In this document: positions 1-6,631 of the stretch, piece after piece
How positions within the stretch are numbered: position 1 is the first letter of the stretch
Layout: every line of letters starts with the position of its first letter
Assembly: GCA_035510855.1 (NCBI GenBank)
Contig: DATKGG010000073.1
Location: 1-11,462, forward strand
Length of the DNA stretch: 11,462 nucleotides
Direction: 5' to 3'
DNA from: Palsa-459 sp035510855
GTDB taxonomy: Bacteria; Actinomycetota; Acidimicrobiia; Acidimicrobiales; RAAP-2
Position numbers and translations under genes: made by a program
Notes under the pieces: model-generated
Seen by the model: the letters and a program-made list of their open reading frames with translations, nothing else
What the model was told of the DNA's origin: nothing
Databases searched by the model: none

Positions 1-2
1 GG

Positions 3-404
3 GCGGCGCAGTGGCAGATCGTGCTCGCGATGGCGCTCATGGGTGCGGGGTTCGGCCTCGCGTTCGCGGCGATGTCGAACCTGATCGTCGAGGGCGTGCC
101 GCCGGCCCAGACCGGCGTGGCGAGCGGCATGAACGCGAACATCCGCACGATCGGCGGCTCGCTCGGAGCCGCGGTGATGTCGAGCATCGTGACGGGGAGC
201 GCCCACGGCGGACTGCCGACCGGGGCCGGCTACACGCACGGCTTCGAGCTGCTCACCGTGACCGCGGCAACCGCGGCGCTCGCCGCGCTCCTCGTGCCGT
301 CCGCACTTCGCCGGGTGGGCCGCGACGAGCTTCGTGGCGCGCTCCCCCACGCCGAGCTCGCACAGGTGGCCGGCGGGACCGTGGTGGGCGACGAGCCCGA
401 GTGA
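3..404 (+). CDS. MFS drug/proton antiporter, DHA2 (EmrB/QacA-like) family, C-terminal fragment
   Basis: The reading frame is open at the left edge, so only about the last 133 residues are present and the true start lies outside the window. The visible part has three hydrophobic helices separated by short loops. The first, followed by SNLIVEGVPPAQTGVASGMN, is characteristic of the end of 14-helix DHA2 exporters: a small-residue helix, then a VPP-x-Q-x-G-x-A-SG loop, then the N-x-R-x-x-GGSLG-A helix. The protein ends in a roughly 35-residue soluble tail rich in charged residues. By family, such proteins expel drugs or other small organic molecules across the inner membrane using the proton gradient. 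The substrate cannot be told from this part. The next gene, on the same strand, starts 80 bases downstream and probably has its own promoter. Confidence 0.85.
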   Translation, partial: AAQWQIVLAMALMGAGFGLAFAAMSNLIVEGVPPAQTGVASGMNANIRTIGGSLGAAVMSSIVTGSAHGGLPTGAGYTHGFELLTVTAATAALAALLVPSALRRVGRDELRGALPHAELAQVAGGTVVGDEPE

Positions 405-472
405 CGCCCGCCGCTCGCGCCGACGCAGAGGTCGCTGCACCAAGGGGCTCAGGCCGCCGCTGACGCCACACC

Positions 473-478
473 TAGTCT
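473..478 (+). promoter_or_regulatory. Putative -10 element for a leaderless transcript of the 485 gene
   Basis: TAGTCT fits the actinobacterial -10 pattern TANNNT. Exactly six bases (GGGCGC) separate it from the ATG at 485, which would place transcription initiation on or next to the A of the start codon. No Shine-Dalgarno sequence lies before the ATG, which agrees with a leaderless mRNA. No recognisable -35 hexamer is present. The same geometry recurs at 4368, 7138 and 8882. Confidence 0.5.
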
Positions 479-484
479 GGGCGC

Positions 485-1072
485 ATGGCGGCACCGGAGA
501 TCTCGCGCGCCGTCCCGGTCCCGCCGCCGTCGCGACGGGTGAGCATCCTGCCTGCGGCGTCCGTGCTGGGCCTCGCCGTGCTGACGCTCGTCCTCGTCCT
601 CACGGCGAACGCATTCGACTCGTCGATCATCACGCCGACGACCGCGCCCGTGATCATCGGTGCCCTGCCGTCAGCGTCCGCCGCGGCGGACACGTCGCTC
701 TTCCCACAGGCGGTCCAAGACGGCGTGCCGCCCGCCAACATCGCCTCGGCGCTGATCGCCCCTAAGGCCACGACGAGGATCCGGGCACTCGACACCGGGG
801 GACTCGGGACCGGCGACTACGACCGGGCAACGTCCTTCAGCGTCGCCGCGCCACGCGCGCGGCTCTTTGGCTTCTATCGCTCGAACCTCGAGGCCTTGGG
901 CTGGAAGCTGATCTCGACGGGCGCGGCGCCAGCTGGCGGCGGGGACGAGCTGCTGTTCTTGAAGGGCGGCACCGACGGCTGGTACTGGGAGACCGGCGTC
1001 ATCGCGCAGCCCACGACGTCGGGCCGGACGGTCTTCACCTTCCGGATCTTCCAGGTCGCCGACGCGAGCTGA
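485..1072 (+). CDS. Hypothetical membrane-anchored protein with one N-terminal transmembrane helix
   Basis: 195 residues; family not recognised. A short cytoplasmic N-terminus rich in Pro and Arg (about 1-19) is followed by one hydrophobic helix (about 21-43). Next comes a Ser/Ala/Thr/Pro-rich linker (to about 85) and a compact C-terminal domain (about 105-193). That domain contains FGFYRSNLEALGWKL and ends in an aromatic, strand-rich stretch (WYWETG, RTVFTFRIFQV). The charge layout (Arg before the helix) predicts the C-terminal domain outside the membrane. No lipobox cysteine is seen, so this is an anchored protein rather than a lipoprotein. The start ATG is supported by the leaderless -10 six bases upstream. 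The gene runs convergently with the GT87-like gene, leaving 45 bases between stops with no clear terminator hairpin. High third-position GC supports real coding. No function can be assigned. Confidence 0.75.
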   Translation: MAAPEISRAVPVPPPSRRVSILPAASVLGLAVLTLVLVLTANAFDSSIITPTTAPVIIGALPSASAAADTSLFPQAVQDGVPPANIASALIAPKATTRIRALDTGGLGTGDYDRATSFSVAAPRARLFGFYRSNLEALGWKLISTGAAPAGGGDELLFLKGGTDGWYWETGVIAQPTTSGRTVFTFRIFQVADAS

Positions 1073-1117
1073 CCAGCCGACTTCGGGACGTCGCGCAGAT
1101 GGGCGTCGACCTCGACC

Positions 1118-2428
1118 TCAGGGTCCGGCACCCGGCGCCATCGAGGCCTCGGCGGCGGCGTCGGTGCCCATGACCGACGAGCGATCGGGCGATCGCTCGA
1201 ACAGCCAGGACCACACGAGCAGGTTGACCGGGTACACGATGTAGCCGATCCTCGTCGAGGGCGCGAGGCACATGACGATGATCGCGATGACCGCCGTCAG
1301 CCGGCAGACGTCCGAGACCTCCCTCGGGGGCCGGCGCCAGAGCCACCACGCGAGCAGCGGCGACCCGACGATCGCGAGCCCGATGAGCAGTGCGCGGTGC
1401 GCGCCGGGGACGAGCGCGGCGATCACGTGGCCCGGCAGCGGGCTCGCCGCGGGCGAGTTCACGCTCGACAGGCCGAGCGGGAACGCGATCGTGTTCACGA
1501 CGAACGTCCGGGGGTCCCAGATCGCGAAGGGGATGACGAACACTGCGACGATCCCCGCCATGATCGCGGCGACCTTGGCCGAGACGCGCTTGCCACTCGC
1601 GTCGCGCACGACGAAGAGGCTGAGCGCAGCGAGCGGCCACACGGTCAGTTTCATCGCCATGGCGAGGCCGAACACGACGCCTGCTGCCACGGGGCGTCGC
1701 CGCACGAGCAATGCCAGCCCCACGAAGGAGATGGCGAGGATCGGCAGGTCGTCGCCGCCCCCCGCGAGGAAGATCGCGCCGGTCGGGAGCACGCACAGGA
1801 CCTGGGCGGCACGCAGCGCGCGGTCCGGCGGCGCCCGGGCGAGCCACAGCCCAATGGTCAGCAGCCCGATGGTCACGAGCGCCATCCACAGCCGGCCGTC
1901 GCCGAGCGCGCCGAGCCACGAGATCGTGGACGGCAGGCCGAAGACCGCCATGGCCGGGAAGTACGGGAAGAAGGCCTCGTAGCGCGGTACCCCGGGGACC
2001 TGGCCGATCAGGTGGTGCCCGATGACCTGGGCGACGAAGGGGTCGTGGCCGTGCGCGAGCCGGTTGCCGGCGCGCTCGATCACGGCGACCTCGGGCAGCA
2101 CGTGCAGCTCGTTCCGCAACTCGGCCCGCGCGCGGACCATGAGGATCATGGGGACGAGGGCCACGAGGACGAAGCACACCGCGGCAAGCAGGACGCGGGC
2201 GCGCAGCACCCGCCTCGGGCGGATCCTCGCGAGGACGAGCGCGGCGACCGCGCACGCCGCGTAGCCGGCGTACGAGTCGCGGCCCCAGTCGCGGTGCGCA
2301 GACAGGTCGCTCACCGACCACAAGGACACGGCGAAGACCGCCGAGCAAGCGAACATGATGCCGTCGAGGGCAAGCGGCGAGCAGCGCAGTCGACGAAGCA
2401 GCGGGGATTCGAGCGTCACGTTGGTCAT
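1118..2428 (-). CDS. GT87-like (DUF2029) polytopic membrane glycosyltransferase, GT-C fold
   Basis: 436 residues with about nine to eleven hydrophobic helices, the size and layout of GT-C glycosyltransferases of the GT87/DUF2029 group (actinobacterial polyprenol-phosphate-mannose-dependent enzymes). After the second or third helix (about 81-98) there is a long extracytoplasmic loop (about 100-160) with HGHDPF and YEAFFPYFPAMAVFG, similar to the substrate loop of the family. Further on are GGGDDLPILAIS (223-234) and the helix GLAMAMKLTVWPLAALS (254-270), a position where the family has a conserved Lys and aromatics. The likely role is transfer of a sugar from a lipid-linked donor to an envelope glycan or lipid outside the membrane; donor and acceptor are unknown. 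Its ATG overlaps the stop of the S9 hydrolase (ATGA) and has no Shine-Dalgarno, so it is probably translated by coupling. It could instead be another GT-C family member. Confidence 0.75.
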   Translation of the reverse strand: MTNVTLESPLLRRLRCSPLALDGIMFACSAVFAVSLWSVSDLSAHRDWGRDSYAGYAACAVAALVLARIRPRRVLRARVLLAAVCFVLVALVPMILMVRARAELRNELHVLPEVAVIERAGNRLAHGHDPFVAQVIGHHLIGQVPGVPRYEAFFPYFPAMAVFGLPSTISWLGALGDGRLWMALVTIGLLTIGLWLARAPPDRALRAAQVLCVLPTGAIFLAGGGDDLPILAISFVGLALLVRRRPVAAGVVFGLAMAMKLTVWPLAALSLFVVRDASGKRVSAKVAAIMAGIVAVFVIPFAIWDPRTFVVNTIAFPLGLSSVNSPAASPLPGHVIAALVPGAHRALLIGLAIVGSPLLAWWLWRRPPREVSDVCRLTAVIAIIVMCLAPSTRIGYIVYPVNLLVWSWLFERSPDRSSVMGTDAAAEASMAPGAGP

Positions 2429-4368
2429 GGCGCGCCCGGCTGCTCGATCGCCCCGGACGACGACGAATCGTACCGAGCGTCGCTCCCGATCCGAGTGATC
2501 GTCAGCCGGCGGTAGAAGCCGAGCTCGTGGCCGAGCGCGAGCGCCCTGCCCGCCGCGGTGCGGAAGCCGTGCCCCTCGCCGGGGACGACGACCGAGGTCA
2601 CGTCGTCCAGGTGCTCGCGGAGCCGGGCGACGAGCCGGGCGGTGTCGGCCGGGTCGATCACGTCGTCATCGGCGCCCTGGACGACGAGCACGCTGCCCGC
2701 CATGGCCCCCGCGCGCCACAGCGGCGAGCGCAGCGCGCCGGCCTCGCCGAGGAGCGCCGCGAGGTAGCCCGACTCGAAGCCGAGCTCGCCGTGGTCGTCG
2801 TCTTCGAACCTCGACGCGGGATACCACGCCACCGCGCCGGCGAAGACGTCGCCGCAGAGCGCGAGCAGGGCGGTCGTGCCGCCCGAGCTCGTGCCCCTAA
2901 TGAACATCGCGCGGTCGTCGGCGAGCCCGGCGTCCACGAGGTGGACTGCGGCGGCCGTGCACTCCGCCACGTCGAGCTCGCCGTAGCGGCCGAGCAGTCG
3001 ATCCCGATGGCGTCGACCGTGGGCCGTCGAGCCGGAGTAGTCGACGCTCGCCACGGCGAACCCATTGGCGCACAAGAGGTGCACGAGCGGCGAGTACGAC
3101 CGATCGCTCGCACCGGTCGGCCCCGGGTGGACCGCGACGACGAGGGGCGGCGGCGGGCCGGTCGAGTCGTGGCGTGTCGGCGCCCAGCGAACGCCGGCGA
3201 GCTCGACTTCATCATGGACGAACACGAACGACTCGGGCTCGGGCGCACCCGTGACCGGGTGAGTCGCCGCGCTCGCGGACGCGGCGTGCCATGCCGGCAT
3301 CACGTGGAGCGTCGAGCAATCGGCGCGCTCAGCGAGGAACACCGCTCCCTGGGACTGCGTCGTGGCGCCGACCCACGCGATGCTCGACGCGTCGGCTGCG
3401 ATGCCGTCGACGCGCACGCAGGGCTGCACGATCACCTGGAGCCCCCCGTCGGCATCGATCGTCGCCACGTGCTCGCCGTCGGCATCGGCGTAGGCGCACA
3501 CGAGCGAGGAGTCCGCACCGCTCGCGGCCAACCAGCGGCACGTCGTCCACCTCGGCCGCTGGAACTCGACGCGCGCGCTGCTCAGGCGTCGCACGACCCC
3601 GTCGCGGTCGCAGCGCCAGGGCTGCCAGCTGCCCGCCCCCTCGGTCACGTACGCGAGCGAGCCGTCGGACAGCCACGTCGGCTGGCCCGCCGAGCACGCA
3701 CGCCCGCCGTCGAGTCGACGAGGCGCTCGCAGCGCGGGTCGCCCGCCGTCGAGATCCAGCCGCGCGACGCAGAGCGCCGCGTCGTCCCACGGCATGGTCC
3801 CGGCGGCCCAGCTGAGCCAGGCGACGCTGCGTGCGGCCACGTCGATCGCGGGCTCCGCGGCGAGTCCTTCGACCCCGAGGAGCTCGACGGACTCACCCGT
3901 CGCCACGTCGATCGCGACGAGCGCGACGCGCGCGCCTGTCGGGGCCACTCGCTCACGGACGCAGACGACCCAGCTCGTGCCCGGCACGCTCGCAGGGTCA
4001 CCGAGGCGCTCTTCGGCACCCGTCGGCGCCGGTGCGCCCACGGGGTCGAGCCGATCGGGTGCGAGCCTGCACAGCTGCTGGGTCCTCGACTCGATGCCCA
4101 CGAGCCCGAGCGGCGTCGCGCACCACGAGGCGGCGCCGTAGCCGTAAAGCCGCGAGCGCACCGAGCGGTCGTCCGGGGACTCGCGGCGGACCGGCTCGCC
4201 CGGCGCACCCGAGACCAAGAACGCGTTGCCGGAGCTCGACGGCGGCGTTACCAGCCAGACGAGCCGCCCCCCGACGAGCCCAGGCTCACCCACCCGCACC
4301 GTGGCGCCCGCGACGTCACTCGGTGCCAGTGGTGCGTGCTGCACGCCTCGCCCGGTGACGAGCGCCAC
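2425..4368 (-). CDS. S9 family serine hydrolase (prolyl oligopeptidase / acylaminoacyl-peptidase-like)
   Basis: 647 residues, typical for the family. The N-terminal part (about 1-370) is strand-rich with repeated W/L-x-x-DG turns, consistent with the beta-propeller that gates these enzymes. The C-terminal alpha/beta-hydrolase domain (about 375-625) has the oxyanion region PLVVAVHPGPTG (408-419) and the family step NGFAVASVDYSGSTAHGR (435-452). The nucleophile motif is GTSSGG (Ser494), the acid is in QGADDDV (probably Asp568), and the catalytic His600 is in GEGHGF. All three catalytic elements are therefore present. No signal peptide is visible, so a cytoplasmic peptidase or esterase is expected. 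The GTG start is set by an in-frame TAA twelve bases upstream, and that TAA lies within a -10-like TAAGGT six bases before the GTG. The gene is first in an operon with the GT87-like gene. Substrate is unknown. Confidence 0.88.
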   Translation of the reverse strand: MALVTGRGVQHAPLAPSDVAGATVRVGEPGLVGGRLVWLVTPPSSSGNAFLVSGAPGEPVRRESPDDRSVRSRLYGYGAASWCATPLGLVGIESRTQQLCRLAPDRLDPVGAPAPTGAEERLGDPASVPGTSWVVCVRERVAPTGARVALVAIDVATGESVELLGVEGLAAEPAIDVAARSVAWLSWAAGTMPWDDAALCVARLDLDGGRPALRAPRRLDGGRACSAGQPTWLSDGSLAYVTEGAGSWQPWRCDRDGVVRRLSSARVEFQRPRWTTCRWLAASGADSSLVCAYADADGEHVATIDADGGLQVIVQPCVRVDGIAADASSIAWVGATTQSQGAVFLAERADCSTLHVMPAWHAASASAATHPVTGAPEPESFVFVHDEVELAGVRWAPTRHDSTGPPPPLVVAVHPGPTGASDRSYSPLVHLLCANGFAVASVDYSGSTAHGRRHRDRLLGRYGELDVAECTAAAVHLVDAGLADDRAMFIRGTSSGGTTALLALCGDVFAGAVAWYPASRFEDDDHGELGFESGYLAALLGEAGALRSPLWRAGAMAGSVLVVQGADDDVIDPADTARLVARLREHLDDVTSVVVPGEGHGFRTAAGRALALGHELGFYRRLTITRIGSDARYDSSSSGAIEQPGAP

Positions 4369-4374
4369 CTCCGC

Positions 4375-4380
4375 ACCTTA
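4375..4380 (-). promoter_or_regulatory. Putative -10 element for a leaderless S9 hydrolase transcript
   Basis: On the minus strand TAAGGT matches TANNNT and is followed by six bases (GCGGAG) and then the GTG start at 4368. The AAGG inside this hexamer could also act as a ribosome-binding site if transcription starts further upstream, so the leaderless reading is likely but not certain. It lies only 7 bases from the opposing -10 candidate of the CYTH gene. Confidence 0.45.
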
Positions 4381-4387
4381 CGGCGGG

Positions 4388-4393
4388 CACAAT
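4388..4393 (+). promoter_or_regulatory. Weak putative -10 element for the CYTH-acuI operon
   Basis: CACAAT is six bases before the GTG at 4400, the same spacing as the other leaderless candidates, but it has C rather than T at the first position of TANNNT. No convincing Shine-Dalgarno precedes the GTG. The position between two divergent operons, only 31 bases apart start to start, requires some promoter here, and this is the best hexamer I see. Confidence 0.3.
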
Positions 4394-4399
4394 GTCGCG

Positions 4400-4897
4400 G
4401 TGGACCTCACCAAGTACGCCCAGCTCGAGGACGAGCAGCGCTTCGTGGTGCCGGGGCTGCCAGAGGGGTCCCACGCGCCGCGGACGATCGAGGACCGCTA
4501 CGTGCTCGGCACCAGGCTGCGCGTGCGTGTGGTCACCGACGACGCCACCGGCGTCGTGGTCGCCAAGCTCGGCAACAAAGTCCGGCGCAGCCCGTCGCAC
4601 CCTTCCGCGGTCTGGCACACGACCATGTACCTGGACGACGCCGAGCTCGATATTCTCAGCAACCTGAACGCGAGGGGGATCGCCAAGCGCCGCTGGACGG
4701 TCGCGGGGGGCTGTGCGGACGAGTTCCTCGGACCCCTCCTCGGACTGTTCCTGTTCGAGGGTCAACGCCCGGTGGTCGCACCGGGTCCTGCTGTCGAGGT
4801 CACCGACGACGAGCGGTTCACGGGCGGGGCGCTCGCCAGCCTCGACCCCGAGCAGGCCCTGGCGCTCGTCGCCGAGGCGAGGCGGCTCGTCGCGTGA
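4400..4897 (+). CDS. CYTH domain-containing protein
   Basis: 165 residues, almost entirely one CYTH (triphosphate tunnel enzyme / class IV adenylyl cyclase / thiamine triphosphatase fold) domain. The N-terminal signature ExExK appears as E10-D-E12-Q-R14, with Arg replacing the usual Lys. Then come the basic strand RLRVRV (39-44), KLGNK (56-60), HTTMYLDDAEL (73-83), KRRW (96-99), an EFLGPLLGLFLFEG segment (108-121) with Glu120 in the place of a late metal-binding acid, and the ending VEVTDDERFTGGALA (132-146), close to the usual end of the domain. By family it should bind a triphosphate or polyphosphate with divalent metal in a beta-barrel tunnel. Hydrolase, cyclase or binding-only roles cannot be separated here. 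The frame extends upstream without an ATG, and GTG 4400 begins just before the signature. Its stop overlaps the reductase start (GTGA), so the two are probably co-translated. Confidence 0.8.
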   Translation: MDLTKYAQLEDEQRFVVPGLPEGSHAPRTIEDRYVLGTRLRVRVVTDDATGVVVAKLGNKVRRSPSHPSAVWHTTMYLDDAELDILSNLNARGIAKRRWTVAGGCADEFLGPLLGLFLFEGQRPVVAPGPAVEVTDDERFTGGALASLDPEQALALVAEARRLVA

Positions 4898-5877
4898 GGG
4901 CGTTCGTCGTCGAGCTGGCCGATGGCGAGGTGACCGCCTCGGTTCGCGACGTCGACCCCGACTCGTGGCTGGAGGGCGACGTCGAGGTCGCGGTCGAGTG
5001 GTCGTGCCTCAACTTCAAGGACGCGATGGTGGTGGCGCCCGCCGGGCGCGTCACGAGGCTCGACCGATTGATCGGTGGTGTCGACGCCGCAGGGTCGGTC
5101 CTGGGATCTCGCGACCCGAGCATGCCCGTTGGCACGTTGGTCGTCGCACACGGGCATGGCTTCGGGACGGCGCACCACGGCGGCTTCGCATCGCGCCTTC
5201 GCGCCGACGCGACGTGGCTCACGGTCCTTCCCGAGGGTCTCGACGCGAGGTCGTCGATGGTCTTCGGCACCGCGGGGTACACCGCGATGGCGTCGGTCCT
5301 CGAGCTCGAGCTCCGCGTGGCCCCCGGTGCGGGCGAGGTCCTCGTCACCGGTGCGACCGGCGGCGTGGGGTCCGTGTCGGTCGCGCTGCTCGCGGCGCGC
5401 GGCCACGACGTCACGGCACTCTCGCGAAAGGAGTCCTCGCACGAGTTCCTCGGCGGGCTCGGCGCGGCGCGGGTGGTCTCCCCCGAGGCGCTCGCGGACA
5501 GGCCCGATCGGGTCCTCGGCTCGGCTCGCTTCGCGGGGGCGATCGACTGTGTCGGCGGCGAGACGCTGGCGGGGATCCTCCGCGTGCTGCGCTGGGGCGG
5601 CGTCGCCGTCGCGACAGGGCTCGTCGGCGGCGCGGCGCTCGCCACGACCGTGTACCCATTCATCACCCGGGGCGTGTCGCTCGTCGGTGTCGACTCGGTG
5701 GAGGCGCCGGGCCAGCTTCGATCCACGGTCTGGGCGGCGCTCGCCGGCTCGTTGGGCCCGGCCACGCTCGAGGCGCTCGTCGATCGGGAGGTCGGCCTCG
5801 ACGGGATCGCCGACGGGCTCGGCCAGCTCGACCGCGGCGACGCGCACGGCCGGATCCTCGTCGACCCGAACCGTTAG
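4894..5877 (+). CDS. acuI: AcuI/YhdH-family NADPH-dependent acrylyl-CoA reductase-like oxidoreductase (MDR superfamily)
   Basis: 327 residues, the usual length for AcuI/YhdH. Landmarks in order are CLNFKDAMV (38-46), the family counterpart of SLNYKD; GTAGYTAMAS (125-134); the nucleotide-binding turn VTGATGGVGSVS (151-162); SRK (177-179) placed to hold the NADPH 2'-phosphate; and PFITRGVSLVGVDSV (255-269), a strong AcuI signature. Structural zinc cysteines are absent, as expected. AcuI reduces acrylyl-CoA to propionyl-CoA (3-hydroxypropionate or DMSP-derived acrylate metabolism, and detoxification of acrylyl-CoA). Other members are only described as quinone oxidoreductase-like, so the exact substrate is inferred. 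The GTG start overlaps the CYTH stop by four bases. The stop TAG is one base from the convergent DUF4232 stop. Confidence 0.88.
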   Translation: MRAFVVELADGEVTASVRDVDPDSWLEGDVEVAVEWSCLNFKDAMVVAPAGRVTRLDRLIGGVDAAGSVLGSRDPSMPVGTLVVAHGHGFGTAHHGGFASRLRADATWLTVLPEGLDARSSMVFGTAGYTAMASVLELELRVAPGAGEVLVTGATGGVGSVSVALLAARGHDVTALSRKESSHEFLGGLGAARVVSPEALADRPDRVLGSARFAGAIDCVGGETLAGILRVLRWGGVAVATGLVGGAALATTVYPFITRGVSLVGVDSVEAPGQLRSTVWAALAGSLGPATLEALVDREVGLDGIADGLGQLDRGDAHGRILVDPNR

Positions 5878-5878
5878 G

Positions 5879-6493
5879 TCAGGTCCCCGCGAAGAACGGC
5901 GACACGTTCACCGTCCCCTGGTTGCACGGTGCGATCGACACGGCCACGTTGAACGGCGTCGTCGTGTCAGGCGGGTACACGTTGATCGATGCCGCGGTGG
6001 GGCACGTGGTCTCGGTGCCAGACGGCACGTCGGAGTACTGCAGCACGAACTCGACGGTCCCGCCGGCCCTCACGTGCTGGATCTTGGGTGCGGCGTTCGC
6101 GGCGGCGGGGCCGAAGACCGCCATGCCCGGCACCGTCCGCTCCGTCATCGCGGTCATGTTCGAGTCCAGGAGCTGGATGCTCGGATAGCCATCGATCGTG
6201 CACGTCGTCGCGCCGACGTTCGCAACGTCGATCGTGGTCTGGATCGTGCCGGCGGCCCCCCCTTGCGCGCCGACGCTGCCGGACAGCACCGCCCCGCTGC
6301 ACGCGAGCGCTGGCGGGGCCGTCGAAGAGGTGGTCGTCGAGCTTGACGTCGTCGTCGTGGTGGTCGTGGTCGTCGTCGTGGTCGTCTCCTTCTTGAAGAG
6401 CCACCCGCCGCCGAAGCCGATCGCGAGCGCGACGACGATCGCGAGCGCTGCGCTGCCCGCGGACATCATGCGTCGTCGAGGCGTCGCTGCCAC
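5879..6493 (-). CDS. DUF4232 domain protein with N-terminal membrane anchor and poly-threonine linker
   Basis: 204 residues from the chosen GTG. A basic N-terminus (RRR, 6-8) leads into one hydrophobic helix (about 11-33). After KKE there is a run of 13 threonines (37-49) and a Ser/Thr tail to about 58. The C-terminal beta-rich domain (about 62-200) matches DUF4232: cysteines at 65, 98, 164 and 190 could form two disulfides, and TTCTIDGYPSIQLLD (96-110) is the typical core. It is expected to be exported and held outside the membrane by the uncleaved helix or signal peptide, with the Thr run as an extended, possibly O-glycosylated, spacer. The start is supported by GAAAGGA six bases upstream. 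An in-frame GTG at 6559 exists, but the extra 22 codons have poor third-position GC. The domain's role is unknown. Confidence 0.8.
   Translation of the reverse strand: MAATPRRRMMSAGSAALAIVVALAIGFGGGWLFKKETTTTTTTTTTTTTSSSTTTSSTAPPALACSGAVLSGSVGAQGGAAGTIQTTIDVANVGATTCTIDGYPSIQLLDSNMTAMTERTVPGMAVFGPAAANAAPKIQHVRAGGTVEFVLQYSDVPSGTETTCPTAASINVYPPDTTTPFNVAVSIAPCNQGTVNVSPFFAGT
6320..6385 (-). repeat. Threonine/serine codon repeat (low-complexity linker)
   Basis: Twenty-two consecutive Thr/Ser codons inside the DUF4232 gene, beginning with 13 Thr codons (6347-6385). The Thr codons mix ACG and ACC irregularly, so the protein stretch is uniform while the DNA is not a perfect triplet array. This suggests selection on the amino acid, although slippage-driven length change remains possible. 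Confidence 0.85.
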
Positions 6494-6499
6494 GGTTGG

Positions 6500-6506
6500 T
6501 CCTTTC
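6500..6506 (-). promoter_or_regulatory. Shine-Dalgarno that fixes the DUF4232 start
   Basis: GAAAGGA on the minus strand, six bases before the GTG at 6493. It is one of the few clear ribosome-binding sites in the window and argues against the upstream in-frame GTG at 6559. Confidence 0.7.
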
Positions 6507-6516
6507 GCCGGCCCCG

Positions 6517-6522
6517 ATGGTA
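6517..6522 (-). promoter_or_regulatory. Possible -10 element for the DUF4232 gene
   Basis: TACCAT fits TANNNT and would give a leader of roughly 15-17 bases carrying the GAAAGGA ribosome-binding site. No -35 is recognisable. Unlike the other promoter candidates here, this unit would be leadered. Confidence 0.35.
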
Positions 6523-6631
6523 CGCGCGAGGTTTGGTGGCGGCGTGGACCGTCGCGCACGCGAAGGTTACGCGCGCGGCGAGCGTCCCCGGCGTGACGAG
6601 CGGTGCGCCGCGACGCCGAGCGGACGACGCG

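Noticed and set aside
405..484. Possible terminator of the MFS gene or small RNA in the 80-base gap.
   Set aside because: Only short TCAG/CTGA pairing was seen. Apart from the -10 candidate nothing stands out.
1073..1117. Gap between convergent stops as a bidirectional terminator.
   Set aside because: No stem longer than about four to five bases and no T run could be found by eye.
1272..2515. Plus-strand open frames opposite the GT87-like gene.
   Set aside because: Composition is antisense-like (Arg/Asp/His- or Ser/Thr/Ala-rich), with no membrane pattern or domain, and the minus strand encodes a convincing polytopic membrane protein.
2527..4893. A very long open frame on the plus strand running through the S9 hydrolase region and into the reductase frame.
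   Set aside because: It is the antisense shadow of a GC-rich gene: its product is Arg/Ala/Gly/His-rich with no domain, while the minus-strand protein has a complete Ser-Asp-His hydrolase pattern. Only the part from 4894 is real, as the reductase.
6494..6559. Upstream in-frame GTG (6559) as start of the DUF4232 protein.
   Set aside because: The extra codons have many A/T third positions, unlike the rest of the window, and contain the GAAAGGA ribosome-binding site and a -10-like TACCAT, so they are non-coding leader and promoter.
6572..6612. Inverted repeat CGCGGCG / CGCCGCG with a 27-base loop between BFN and DUF4232 genes, as a terminator.
   Set aside because: The stem is only seven bases, the loop is long, no T run follows, and such GC-only repeats are expected by chance in this DNA.
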